A program made the position numbers and the translations under genes. Shown here one piece after another: positions 17,181 to 25,298 of a stretch of DNA of 64,000 nucleotides. Numbering within the stretch: position 1 is the stretch's first letter; the number at the start of each line of letters is the position of its first letter. The stretch is from Candidatus Zixiibacteriota bacterium (GTDB lineage: Bacteria > Zixibacteria > MSB-5A5 > GN15 > FEB-12), in assembly GCA_019038695.1 (NCBI GenBank), contig JAHOYZ010000015.1, positions 41,859 through 105,858 of the forward strand. The letters are read 5' to 3'. The notes below the pieces were generated by a model. That model made no database searches and was not told where the DNA came from. It was given only the letters and a program-made list of their open reading frames with translations.

Positions 17181-18308
17181 CTACAGCGGCATTTCGACAA
17201 TGCGATAGCGTTTGTAGACGGTAGCTCCCATTTGTTCGATAGCCTTGCGCATCAGATCATTGGTCTCAAGCACCCAGGATGCTTCGCCCCAACTGTAGCC
17301 TTTACCTGTGGCTGTCGTAAAACAGGCGTGGTACATAATCATCTCAAGACCACGTTTCTGGAACTGGGGAATAACGCCAAAAGTGATAATACGAGCGCAG
17401 TTGATCTTATTGCGGATTTTCGTATGCCACAGAAGTTTGAGTAACCCCGTGGGCCAAAGTTTGCCTTTGAGATGAATGAGCGCCTGGTTGATATCCGGCA
17501 ACGCCAAGCAAAATGCAACCGGCGTGTCGCCACGTTCGCAGACGAATGCGATATCCGGATCAAGAATCTGCTTGAGATTCTTGGCCGTGTGGAAAAACTC
17601 ATCCTTGGTCATGGGAATAAATCCCCAGTTCTTTTCCCAAGCCTGGTTATATACCCGGTGGATACGCTTAACTTCGTTGTCGAAGTCCTTCATGTTTAGA
17701 CTTCGAATAGTGATCTTGGCACGGGCAGTGATTTTCTCTACGACCTTCGCGATACGGGGCGAAACCGGGACCTCTTCAGAAAACCGATATGCCACCAGAT
17801 CCATAGCTTTCTTGAGACCAAACTTCTCCGTCAAGCGTGGCAGGTAGGGTTGATTGTAAGTCATCATCACTGTGGGAGGACTGTCAAATCCCTCAATGAG
17901 AAAACCACACTCATGATTGGTGGAGAAACTCATCGGGCCACGCATTTTCTCCATCCCCTCACGCTTGATAGTAATCATAGCGACCTTAAGAAGGGTTGAG
18001 GCGATCTCATAGTCGTCAGGACAATCAAAGAAACCAAAGAAACCAACCTGCTCCGCCTGAAAATCATTGTGGTTGTAGTTGATGCAGGTTGCTATACGTC
18101 CCACTACCTCATTACCGTCCATAGCCAGGAACATCTTTACCCGGGCCGAATGGAAGAACGGATTCTTCTCTTGATCGAAAAACTCAAGCCGCTCCGAGAT
18201 AAGCGGTGTGACATAATTGGGATCGTTACGATACAAACGGTTGGGGTATGTAATGAACTGCTTCAATTGTGAAGCAGATTCAACTTCGATCACTTCTATC
18301 TTTGCCAT
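17181..18308 (-). CDS. GNAT-fold acyltransferase-like protein next to serine palmitoyltransferase
   Basis: This 375-residue cytoplasmic protein has a GNAT-like architecture. The N-terminal half carries KMFLAMDGNEVVGRI, a typical beta4-beta5 block, and FFGFFDCPDDYE. The middle has MRGPMSFSTNHECGFLIEGF. The C-terminal half has a second GNAT-like block ending FGVIPQFQKRGLEMIMYHA, close to the acyl-CoA-binding RGxG/A loop. It starts 11 bases after the serine palmitoyltransferase stop and is almost certainly co-transcribed. In Caulobacter the ceramide synthase bCerS is an acyltransferase unrelated to the eukaryotic enzyme. By analogy this protein may N-acylate the sphingoid base; that is inference from context and fold only. 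Confidence 0.65.
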   Translation of the reverse strand: MAKIEVIEVESASQLKQFITYPNRLYRNDPNYVTPLISERLEFFDQEKNPFFHSARVKMFLAMDGNEVVGRIATCINYNHNDFQAEQVGFFGFFDCPDDYEIASTLLKVAMITIKREGMEKMRGPMSFSTNHECGFLIEGFDSPPTVMMTYNQPYLPRLTEKFGLKKAMDLVAYRFSEEVPVSPRIAKVVEKITARAKITIRSLNMKDFDNEVKRIHRVYNQAWEKNWGFIPMTKDEFFHTAKNLKQILDPDIAFVCERGDTPVAFCLALPDINQALIHLKGKLWPTGLLKLLWHTKIRNKINCARIITFGVIPQFQKRGLEMIMYHACFTTATGKGYSWGEASWVLETNDLMRKAIEQMGATVYKRYRIVEMPL

Positions 18309-18319
18309 AGGCTGCGTGA

Positions 18320-19576
18320 CTAAGGAATAAGTCCCTTCTCCCTGCCGACACGAGCGACCACTTCTACTACCCGGTTGAGTTGCTCGTCGGTGTGGGTGGC
18401 CGTATATGAAGTCCGTATCATGGCCTGTCCGGGGGGTACCGCCGGTGAGACCACCGGGTTGGTGAACACGCCATTGTCAAAAAGTGCTTTCCAGAAAGTG
18501 AACGCATCAAGGTCATCGCCGACCACAATTGGCACAATCGGAGTCTCGGTGTCGCCGATATCAAAGCCGAGGTCACGGAACTCCTGTTGCATGCGACGTG
18601 CATTTTTCCACACTCGCTCTCGTCTCTCTGGTTCGGATTCAATTATATCCAGTGCCGCCAGAACCGAAGCTGCATTGGCCGGTGGAATTGAAGCCGAGAA
18701 TATCAATGCCCGAGCGCGGTGTTTGATATAGTTGATTATGTGCTTATCTGCCGCTATAAACCCACCCAGCGAGGCAAACGACTTGGAGAATGTCCCCATC
18801 GTGATATCAACTTTGTCAATCAATCCGAAATGCTCGGCCGTTCCGGCACCCGTTTCACCAAGGACACCTATTGCGTGAGCATCATCGACCAGAACCCGCA
18901 CGTTATAGCGTTGGGCAACATCAACCAGCCGCGGCAAATTGACAATATCGCCTTCCATTGAGAAGACACCATCAACCACTACCAGCAAGCCCCCGCGCGA
19001 GTTGTTCGAGCGCACGTTGGAAACAACCCGTTCGAAATCATCCATATCATTGTGGGCAAACTTGTAAACCTTGCCGTACGAGAGCCGGGTACCATCGACA
19101 ATGCTGGCGTGATCCTGGCGGTCGATAATGACCGCATCATTCTTTCCCACCAGGGTTGCAATTGTGCCAAGATTGGTCTGGAAACCGGTAGAAAAAACCA
19201 GCGCTGCGGGACGTTTCATGAACCGGGCCAGGCGTTCTTCAAGCTCAACATGAAGGTCCAGGGTGCCGTTGAGAAGACGCGAGCCGGTACAACCGGAACC
19301 ATATTTGCGGACGGCTTCAGCCGCCGCTTCTTTGACCTTGGGATGATCGACCAGCCCCAGGTAATTGTTGGAACCAACCATGATGCACTTCTGGCCGTCT
19401 ATATCCACTTCGTCGCCGGGAGCAGACTGCATCGGATGAAAGTAGGGATAAATACCCATCTCCATCACCTTCTGAGGGTCGCAGTAGGTGCGGCATTTCT
19501 CGAAGAGGTCGATATATGTTGTTCCGGTCTTATTCACACTGGCTTGGGCCGCTATATCATGCTGACTTTCACTCAT
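18320..19576 (-). CDS. spt: Serine palmitoyltransferase (alpha-oxoamine synthase family)
   Basis: The enzyme condenses serine with an acyl-thioester to 3-ketosphinganine, committing carbon to sphingolipids. ATG 19576 (MSESQHD) has AGGT five bases upstream; an in-frame start 14 codons earlier lacks a ribosome site. The 418-residue protein is a fold-type I PLP enzyme: SNNYLGL, GSGCTGSRLLNGTLDLH, DDAHAIGVLG, and the PLP lysine in TFSKSFASLGG. The family is split between KBL, BioF, HemA and SPT. The N-terminal block YPYFHPMQSAPGDEV and the CTGSRLLNGTLDLHVELE segment match bacterial SPT rather than KBL, and no threonine dehydrogenase accompanies it. It lies between a PorV-like gene and the GNAT-fold gene. 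Confidence 0.8.
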   Translation of the reverse strand: MSESQHDIAAQASVNKTGTTYIDLFEKCRTYCDPQKVMEMGIYPYFHPMQSAPGDEVDIDGQKCIMVGSNNYLGLVDHPKVKEAAAEAVRKYGSGCTGSRLLNGTLDLHVELEERLARFMKRPAALVFSTGFQTNLGTIATLVGKNDAVIIDRQDHASIVDGTRLSYGKVYKFAHNDMDDFERVVSNVRSNNSRGGLLVVVDGVFSMEGDIVNLPRLVDVAQRYNVRVLVDDAHAIGVLGETGAGTAEHFGLIDKVDITMGTFSKSFASLGGFIAADKHIINYIKHRARALIFSASIPPANAASVLAALDIIESEPERRERVWKNARRMQQEFRDLGFDIGDTETPIVPIVVGDDLDAFTFWKALFDNGVFTNPVVSPAVPPGQAMIRTSYTATHTDEQLNRVVEVVARVGREKGLIP

Positions 19577-19642
19577 ACTTACCTGCTGGACGAAACCCAA
19601 TTTGACCCTATTTGTCAAGCTAATAGCCGAAGGAACTGGCTA

Positions 19643-20812
19643 TCAATGCCCCAACGTGTGGCGGTAGCTGATGGTCAAACCTCTGTACTTGCGATCAGGG
19701 AAAAGCGATTTGTAGTTATACCGTGCTTCAGTATATTCGACCGCGATCCGGTCCATCAGGAACTGGAGGGTCCGACTTGGCGGGGTAGACGTGCCAGACG
19801 TTAGCGCGGCCAGAACCTTCACCAGACCGGGACTACTGATTGTGAAACCCCAGGTAGTTCTGTCGAAGTCTCCTCCCGGATTGTAGACCCAGGTTGTACT
19901 GTCATCGTCCCTACCATCGCATTCACCAATTCGGAAAGATACCGCTTCAACCAGCCCCATCTCTACCCCTCGATGTGCCAACCAATCATCCAGATGCGTT
20001 TTCTCATCATCAATCGCGGAAGTGATCGAAATCAGCCTCCAGTCCCAGAATGGGATCTTCCATTTGACACCCAACTCAATTGCATATCCCCAGCGTCGAG
20101 AGCTGTGAAGTGGATAGCTGTTGTCACCACTATCAACATCCAATCCCTCATTCCGCCAGGCCACTCCGAATACGGGTCGGACTATAGCCGAGATAGTTTC
20201 GTTTAACCTCATATTGAATAAGCTGTCCAGAGGCAACTGAAGTGTCGCACCATAGTCAAAGGCGTGTGCCTTGTCATTAAAACGACCCTCCGCCCCCTGT
20301 TCAATCAGCTTGTAGGTTCCTCCCAGGGCGATGCGAACCGAACCATTGTAGGCTAAGGCGAAGACAAAATTATCGGACTTTTCAATCCACTGAAAAAGCC
20401 GGCCGGTTGGTGCGCGATAGTAGTCGGTCTCCACCATTTCAGGAGATTCAAACTTCACGCGGTACCATCCGAGACCACAACTCAGTGGCAGGCCAAGCCC
20501 GAACTGTCTGGCGTCAAATCCCACAATTGCCAGAGCTAACTGCTTCCTAAAATCCACCGGTAGCGTGGTGGACCAGAGTGGAGGTGTAATTGATATTCTT
20601 TGCTGGGTCGCATACAGCCCCAACCCTGCTGGATTGAAATACATCGAGTGCGGATCGAAAAGGGCAACTCCGGCTTCGCCCATGCCATTGGCACGAAGAG
20701 AAAGGGACCCCTCCAGGAACGACGTACCAGCTGTCCCAACTTTTGTTTGTCCAGAGACAATGGCGGGGATGAGTATAATGAATATGAGAAATGCTACGAA
20801 CCCTGACCGCAT
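19643..20812 (-). CDS. PorV/UPF0164-like outer-membrane beta-barrel protein
   Basis: ATG 20812 has GGAAGGGA seven bases upstream and gives a 389-residue protein with a signal peptide (hydrophobic FLIFIILIP, cut after VSG). The mature N-terminus has the family signature: GTAGTSFLEG, RANGMGEAGVA and MYFNPAGLG, shared by PorV/PorQ and FadL-like proteins. Alternating beta-strands follow, ending in an aromatic-terminated segment (LTISYRHTLGH). PorV acts as a shuttle for type IX secretion cargo, and cargo-type C-terminal domains occur in this window, so a similar role is plausible. A general outer-membrane channel cannot be excluded. It lies 66 bases upstream of spt. Confidence 0.7.
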   Translation of the reverse strand: MRSGFVAFLIFIILIPAIVSGQTKVGTAGTSFLEGSLSLRANGMGEAGVALFDPHSMYFNPAGLGLYATQQRISITPPLWSTTLPVDFRKQLALAIVGFDARQFGLGLPLSCGLGWYRVKFESPEMVETDYYRAPTGRLFQWIEKSDNFVFALAYNGSVRIALGGTYKLIEQGAEGRFNDKAHAFDYGATLQLPLDSLFNMRLNETISAIVRPVFGVAWRNEGLDVDSGDNSYPLHSSRRWGYAIELGVKWKIPFWDWRLISITSAIDDEKTHLDDWLAHRGVEMGLVEAVSFRIGECDGRDDDSTTWVYNPGGDFDRTTWGFTISSPGLVKVLAALTSGTSTPPSRTLQFLMDRIAVEYTEARYNYKSLFPDRKYRGLTISYRHTLGH

Positions 20813-20928
20813 GGTGTTCCCTTCCGTATATTGCATGTGTGATTCTGCTGGTAGTATAGCACGTTCACCGTAATATCACAATCACGTTCTCGCAAGAAAG
20901 AGGTCAAGCGACACACTGCTGTCAGTAT

Positions 20929-21013
20929 GGCAGAGCCCCATGGTGGTTCTGCCGCATTCGGCAGGAGCACAGGGCTCCTACTCAAACCCTTCCTCGAGAG
21001 GCGGGTTCGAGGA
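20929..21013. repeat. Cluster of four short hairpins in an intergenic region
   Basis: Four perfect inverted repeats follow each other. GGCAGA/TCTGCC is at 20929-20953, CTGCCG/CGGCAG at 20949-20964, GGAGC/GCTCC at 20964-20978, and TCCTCGA/TCGAGGA at 20991-21013. The block lies immediately beyond the O-methyltransferase stop codon. Its density of small stems and GC-rich composition are unlike the neighbouring spacers. It resembles a dispersed extragenic repeat, although no second copy is in the window. Confidence 0.5.
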
Positions 21014-21033
21014 CGGACCCACCCTACGACACT

Positions 21034-21630
21034 TCAGCTTCGTCGGCACAGGAGTTCCCCTTTGCCAATTGGCAATACTACCGCGTCAACTCGTTCGTCC
21101 GCCAACGCCCGGTCAACGAATGGCTTTAGTTCGGTCTGGTGGCTGGTAACATTGTCCGCCACCAAGATTCCTCCCTTGACCATATTAGGAATCACTTGCT
21201 CATAACAGGCTTGATAAGCCTCTTTCTCCGCATCGAGGAAGCAGAACGCGATTTTGCTGAAGTCTCCTAAGTTTTCCAAAGCATCTCCGACAACCAATTC
21301 TACAACGTCGTTTACCTTGGCCTTTCGAAACGTCTCCTCTGCCAGGCGTGCTTTCTCCTCCAGTAGCTCGAAGGTTACCAGCTTAGCCCCCACCGCTCGG
21401 CAAGCGAGAGCCAGGTAGAGGCTCGAATATCCGGCGCTTGTTCCGATCTCAACAAACTTGCCCCTGGGGGCACCAGCCGCAAGAATCGCCAGAAAGTGTC
21501 CTGTCTCCGGTGGAATCTGTCGTAATCGTTTCATGCGCATCGTACCGTCAATGCGATCCTTGGCGTCTATCATTTCGAGACAGTGCATCTGCCGCTGGAT
21601 CTCCAGAGGCATGTTACTCAATATGCTCAT
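21034..21630 (-). CDS. SAM-dependent O-methyltransferase (catechol/caffeoyl-CoA O-methyltransferase-like)
   Basis: The 198-residue protein from ATG 21630 has GGGAGGG five bases upstream; its ATG overlaps the preceding macro-domain stop by four bases. Family 3 O-methyltransferase features are present: a helical N-terminus with QIPPETGHFLAIL, the SAM motif FVEIGTSAGYSSLYLA, the acidic strand-end residue in LVTFELLEEKA, the metal-ligand-like Asp in CFLDAEKEAY, and GGILVADNV. The family methylates catechol-type or other small acceptors, usually with a divalent metal. The substrate is not deducible. It is the last gene of a six-gene leftward operon. Confidence 0.85.
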   Translation of the reverse strand: MSILSNMPLEIQRQMHCLEMIDAKDRIDGTMRMKRLRQIPPETGHFLAILAAGAPRGKFVEIGTSAGYSSLYLALACRAVGAKLVTFELLEEKARLAEETFRKAKVNDVVELVVGDALENLGDFSKIAFCFLDAEKEAYQACYEQVIPNMVKGGILVADNVTSHQTELKPFVDRALADERVDAVVLPIGKGELLCRRS

Positions 21631-22136
21631 CGGTCCCTCCCTGCCGCTTTCGTGAAGGCGTACACGCCCAATTCGTCGAACATACAAAACACTACCCGCT
21701 CAAGATGCTTCGCTACCGGCTGATACCCTCGCACTGCGGCTTCCATCAGGTTGGCGCAGGCAGTCATTGGAAAGCCACCCACACCGGTACCAAAGGCGGG
21801 AAAAGCAAGCGACTTGATTCCGAGTTTCTCGGCCAGATTGAGCGAACTGACTGTGGCCTGGCGAATGAGTTTGTCATTGGTCCTGAGATCCTGGCCCATG
21901 ACGGCAGCATGGATGACATACTTGTAAGGCAACTTTCCCGCTGTCGAAAACACTGCCTCACCCGGCATCACCGGTCCTTTTATCATGGCGTCGTCTTCGA
22001 TTGATTGTCCGCCTGCGTTCTTGATCGCTCCCGCAACTCCGGCTCCCATCCAGAACTCGTTGTTGGCGGCGTTAACAATCGCTTCGGTGTCAACATGAGT
22101 GATATCGCCCCTGATGATCTCAATTGAAAACGGCAT
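21627..22136 (-). CDS. Macro domain protein (ADP-ribose-binding/deacetylase type)
   Basis: The 169-residue single-domain protein shows a canonical macro fold: IIRGDITHVDTEAIVNAANN with the NAAN catalytic/ADP-ribose contact, GAGVAGAIKNAGG, the FPAFGTGVGGFP diphosphate loop, and PYKYVIHAAVMG. Such proteins bind ADP-ribose and many hydrolyse O-acetyl-ADP-ribose or ADP-ribosyl groups. It starts 3 bases after the PAP2 gene stop and overlaps the O-methyltransferase by four bases. It differs from the second macro gene at 54.4 kb, which lacks NAAN. Confidence 0.92.
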   Translation of the reverse strand: MPFSIEIIRGDITHVDTEAIVNAANNEFWMGAGVAGAIKNAGGQSIEDDAMIKGPVMPGEAVFSTAGKLPYKYVIHAAVMGQDLRTNDKLIRQATVSSLNLAEKLGIKSLAFPAFGTGVGGFPMTACANLMEAAVRGYQPVAKHLERVVFCMFDELGVYAFTKAAGRDR

Positions 22137-22139
22137 GGA

Positions 22140-22727
22140 CTACCTCTTCTTCTCTTTCGATTGACTGGAAGAGGCGATGCCTTCCTTCCTCTTCTGCTCG
22201 AAATACCCAAACCCAAAGGCTACGGCGATTCCCACCGCCGTCCCTATGAACGCACCCGCAAAAACATCAAACGGATAATGCACACCAACAAAGACGCGAC
22301 TGACTGCCACTATGGATGCAAACGCCCACAAATACCACCGGGTGTTCCTGGCAGCCAGCGAAAACAAAGCCGCCTGAGCGAAAGCATTGGTCGCATGTGA
22401 TGACGGCAATGCATATCCCGCGCCACAGTTCACCAGAAGATTGATGTCGGTCATTATGTGACATGGTCTCGGTCTGGCGATTAACGGCTTCAGGAACTGG
22501 CTCGACAACTGATCGGCTACCAGCAGCGCGAACGCCGAGAACAACACCAGCCATCGCAGCCGCGAATCTCCTTTCCACAACAGGAGAATCATTGCGACCC
22601 CGTACAGTACACGCAATAGATTGTCGGAAGTAACAATCGGCATCAAAATATTGGTGACCGGATTACTGATGGTCACGTTGAAAAACAAGAACATTGTTCT
22701 GTCTATATCGCCCAACAGTTCAAGCAT
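22140..22727 (-). CDS. PAP2-family membrane phosphatase
   Basis: The 195-residue integral membrane protein has about five to six transmembrane segments and all three lipid-phosphatase signatures. These are KxxxxxxRP in KPLIARPRP, PSSHAT (PSxH), and SRVFVGVHYPFD (SRx5Hx3D). Members dephosphorylate phosphatidate, undecaprenyl diphosphate or related lipid phosphates on the outer face of the inner membrane. The C-terminus is basic and probably cytoplasmic (YFEQKRKEG, SQSKEKKR). Its start overlaps the pfkB-family gene by eight bases, so translation is probably coupled. Confidence 0.9.
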   Translation of the reverse strand: MLELLGDIDRTMFLFFNVTISNPVTNILMPIVTSDNLLRVLYGVAMILLLWKGDSRLRWLVLFSAFALLVADQLSSQFLKPLIARPRPCHIMTDINLLVNCGAGYALPSSHATNAFAQAALFSLAARNTRWYLWAFASIVAVSRVFVGVHYPFDVFAGAFIGTAVGIAVAFGFGYFEQKRKEGIASSSQSKEKKR

Positions 22728-23664
22728 ATGTAACAGCCTTACTTTCCAGAAACCGGTTTAGCCGGCGACGGGTTGGCATCCCTTCTCTCGCTCCCGGCTT
22801 CGTACACTTCAGAGCAGCTACCGCCGACCCGAGTCTCAGGCGCTGTTGAATGTCTTCGCCTGCGAGTAGACCACACAAGTACCCTACATGAAAAGCATCC
22901 CCAGCGCCAGTAGTGTCAACGGCATTTACCCTATATGCTTTTTGTCGATAGAACTTCCCATTCTCAAACCCCGCACTTCCTTTGGTCCCTTGCGTAATTA
23001 CGACCGTTCCCGGACAGATCCTCGCCAGACACTGAAGTGCTTTTCTGATATTTTGTGTCCCTGTGTACGGAAAAGCGAACGCATCGGCTACAGCGAGATG
23101 ATCAATCAATGGTAGAATAGGGGACACATCATCACGAACCGAGCCGATGTCAAACGAGATGACAGCGCCGTGTTTTCTGCCCCAGCGAGCCAGCTTCATG
23201 TTGGCATCAAGGTCGCGTCCGTCGAGATGGATCAGGCGCGGGATCGGATAACGAGGAAGATCGAGATCGCGGGGGCTAATGCCAATTTTACGATGAAGTG
23301 CGATGGTTCGCTGCCCGCCGTTCTCCTCCACAAAACCAAAGGCAGTTGCCGACCGGCGTTTCTTCCTGATAACATAGTCAGTACTGACTCCGTCTCTCTT
23401 GAGTTCCTCAACTGAGATTTGTCCGGCCATGTCATCGCCGACGACAACGATCACCGCTGTTTGGAATCCGAGACGTGACAGCCCGACCATAACATTCGGA
23501 ATCGGTCCGCCACCCTGAATGCAAAGATCGGTCGCATCAACCTTGCCGCCCCGCTCCGGGAACTTCGGAATCGTCACCAGGAAATCGAGCGGGACAATCC
23601 CCATTCCAAGGCAATCGAGCTGCTTATTATGCCTGGAGTTGTTCAACTGTGGCTTTGCCTCCAC
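22720..23664 (-). CDS. PfkB-family carbohydrate/nucleoside kinase
   Basis: The family phosphorylates sugars or nucleosides with ATP. The protein, up to 314 residues, carries the N-terminal GGGPIPNVMVGLSRLG motif, the anion-hole signature DTTGAGDAFHVGYLCGLL and CLGMGIVPLDF near the start. The catalytic Asp is in TGAGD. The exact start is uncertain. A GTG at 23664 is the longest option, a TTG at 23646 has GGAGG about eleven bases upstream, and an ATG at 23604 would cut into the first beta-strand. It overlaps yigZ upstream and the PAP2 gene downstream. Substrate specificity cannot be inferred. Confidence 0.88.
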   Translation of the reverse strand: MEAKPQLNNSRHNKQLDCLGMGIVPLDFLVTIPKFPERGGKVDATDLCIQGGGPIPNVMVGLSRLGFQTAVIVVVGDDMAGQISVEELKRDGVSTDYVIRKKRRSATAFGFVEENGGQRTIALHRKIGISPRDLDLPRYPIPRLIHLDGRDLDANMKLARWGRKHGAVISFDIGSVRDDVSPILPLIDHLAVADAFAFPYTGTQNIRKALQCLARICPGTVVITQGTKGSAGFENGKFYRQKAYRVNAVDTTGAGDAFHVGYLCGLLAGEDIQQRLRLGSAVAALKCTKPGAREGMPTRRRLNRFLESKAVTYA

Positions 23665-24241
23665 TGAGTTCGATTATTTCCGCCACCAACACCTCTGATC
23701 GGGAAAGACGGATTTCAATCTCAAGCGTCACGCGATCCGAGTAGTCGGCCTTCACCTGTCGTGCTTCGAATTTAGCCAGCATCCGATTAAGTTGATCAAA
23801 CAGACCAAAATCGATTACTACCCGGTACTTGGCGGTCAGATACTTTTTCTGACTTCCTGCCGCGTCGAGAGCTCCTGCCGCAGCTTCGCCATAGGCACGC
23901 GCCAGTCCTCCCGTGCCCAGTTTCGTTCCACCATAATAGCGCGTTACCACCACCAAAACATTGTCAAGCCCACGCCCACACATCGCATCATAGATCGGTC
24001 GCCCGGCAGTACCGGAAGGTTCGCCGTCATCCGAGTACTTGAACTTCATGTCATCAAACAGTCCCACCCGCCAGGCATAGCAATGATGTGTGGCGGCGTG
24101 CTCGCCTTTGCGAATAGACGCCAGGGCGGTTGTCGCATCCTCGGGTGATGAAACCAGACGACACTCGGCAATGAACCGCGAACCCTTTACTTTTGTCTCG
24201 TATCTGGCTTCAGTCGCCGGAGTGTGATAGACATCGTCCAT
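23627..24241 (-). CDS. yigZ: YigZ/IMPACT (UPF0029) family protein
   Basis: The 204-residue protein has the N-terminal IMPACT domain with KVKGSRFIAECR, ATHHCYAWRVG, SDDGEPSGTAGRPI and the strongly conserved VVVTRYYGGTKLGTGGLARAYG. A C-terminal DUF1949-type ferredoxin-like half follows (FGLFDQLNRMLAKF). Bacterial members are linked by homology to the eukaryotic IMPACT regulator of translation, but their role is unsettled. It lies 7 bases after the dprA-like gene. Confidence 0.9.
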   Translation of the reverse strand: MDDVYHTPATEARYETKVKGSRFIAECRLVSSPEDATTALASIRKGEHAATHHCYAWRVGLFDDMKFKYSDDGEPSGTAGRPIYDAMCGRGLDNVLVVVTRYYGGTKLGTGGLARAYGEAAAGALDAAGSQKKYLTAKYRVVIDFGLFDQLNRMLAKFEARQVKADYSDRVTLEIEIRLSRSEVLVAEIIELSGGKATVEQLQA

Positions 24242-24248
24242 CAGATAA

Positions 24249-25154
24249 CTATACCAGCGCTTTTATGATATTATCCACCTGGTCAAGTCCGACAATCGGC
24301 ACCGCACCATACTCGTTGGCAGTTGCCAGAGCGGTTTCATCCGAAAGAGCGCCATGCTTGGGATCGACCATCAGGAAAACGAGCTTGCCAATATCATGGC
24401 AGAAGGAGAGGGTATCTTTCGTACTGTGTGAATCGTTGTAAAACTCTGTCACTACCACCGCCTGGGATAGCCCGACCAGAAGTCGATTGACTTCCTTCAG
24501 ATGGTCAGGATCCTGTTCCACATCTGGCGCATACTCGGCTATCAGTCCACCTTCCTGAGCAATGTCAACAGCCAGTGGAGTTTGCTCCGTCAAGTCGAGA
24601 TGATCAACACCGGAATCCAGAACAGCAAAGGATCTCCCCTTGGCCGCCTTGACTCCAAGATGGACAGCACCATCAACGCCCCCTCTCAGCGACGACACTA
24701 CCTGAATATTGGCCTCAGCCAGTAATCGTGTCAGAGAAACGGTAAGCTCTATGCCTTCCTGTGATGCCTGACTAGCACCAATGACCGTAACGCTTTTGAG
24801 CGAATTGTCAGGTAACTGTCCACGGACATATAACAGTGGCGGCGGGTCATTCAGCTCCTCCAGCGGGCGGGGATAGTCCGGATCGAAACGAGTAGCTACT
24901 TTGATATCACGCTGGGTCAACTCGTCATGATATCGAGCAACCCAGTCCAGTTCTGTTCTGGTTGTTTGTATTAGTTCGATTGCCTCGGGATCAAGGCTTT
25001 CGATGGCCGACAATGAATCGGTATCAGCGGTGAGCACTGTGTCAAGATCGCCGAACTGGTGCATCAAGGCCGCAAACTGCCTCGGACCAATATTGGCATA
25101 CTTCGCCAGAGCCAGTGTCTTTACCGTATTGCTGTAACTGCTCAATTCTTCCAT
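24249..25154 (-). CDS. dprA: Divergent DprA/Smf-like DNA-processing protein
   Basis: DprA loads RecA on incoming single-stranded DNA during transformation. From ATG 25154 the protein has 301 residues (a GTG six codons upstream is an alternative). The N-terminus has a helix-hairpin-helix-like region (YANIGPRQFAALMHQFG). The Rossmann-like core can be followed through PPLLYVRGQL, VTVIGAS, GGVDGAVHLGVKAA, AVLDSGVDHLD and EVNRLLVGLSQAVVV. Several positions differ from typical DprA: GSR is replaced by GAS, GID by GVD, and the final RNRIIAGLS by VNRLLVGLS. The nucleic-acid-binding Arg residues are therefore reduced. No C-terminal winged helix is obvious. It heads the six-gene operon. Confidence 0.72.
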   Translation of the reverse strand: MEELSSYSNTVKTLALAKYANIGPRQFAALMHQFGDLDTVLTADTDSLSAIESLDPEAIELIQTTRTELDWVARYHDELTQRDIKVATRFDPDYPRPLEELNDPPPLLYVRGQLPDNSLKSVTVIGASQASQEGIELTVSLTRLLAEANIQVVSSLRGGVDGAVHLGVKAAKGRSFAVLDSGVDHLDLTEQTPLAVDIAQEGGLIAEYAPDVEQDPDHLKEVNRLLVGLSQAVVVTEFYNDSHSTKDTLSFCHDIGKLVFLMVDPKHGALSDETALATANEYGAVPIVGLDQVDNIIKALV

Positions 25155-25298
25155 CAGATACTTAATGTACACTCTCCAGACCGCATGTCAACTTTTCCTC
25201 TATTAGTTTACATTACTGCTATGTTATCTTTGAAACCCTTGAATTCCAAACCGAAAAGACATATCATTGATCACTTACAGATACTACGGAAGGAACTC

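Noticed and set aside
18320..19576. 2-amino-3-ketobutyrate CoA ligase (Kbl) or 8-amino-7-oxononanoate synthase (BioF)
   Set aside because: These close relatives were considered. The SPT-like N-terminal block and the absence of a threonine dehydrogenase or bio gene argue for SPT, though only a phylogeny can settle it.
20929..21013. tRNA or other structured RNA gene
   Set aside because: The hairpins do not build a cloverleaf, there is no anticodon arm or T-loop sequence, and no known small RNA is recognisable. It is reported as a repeat instead.
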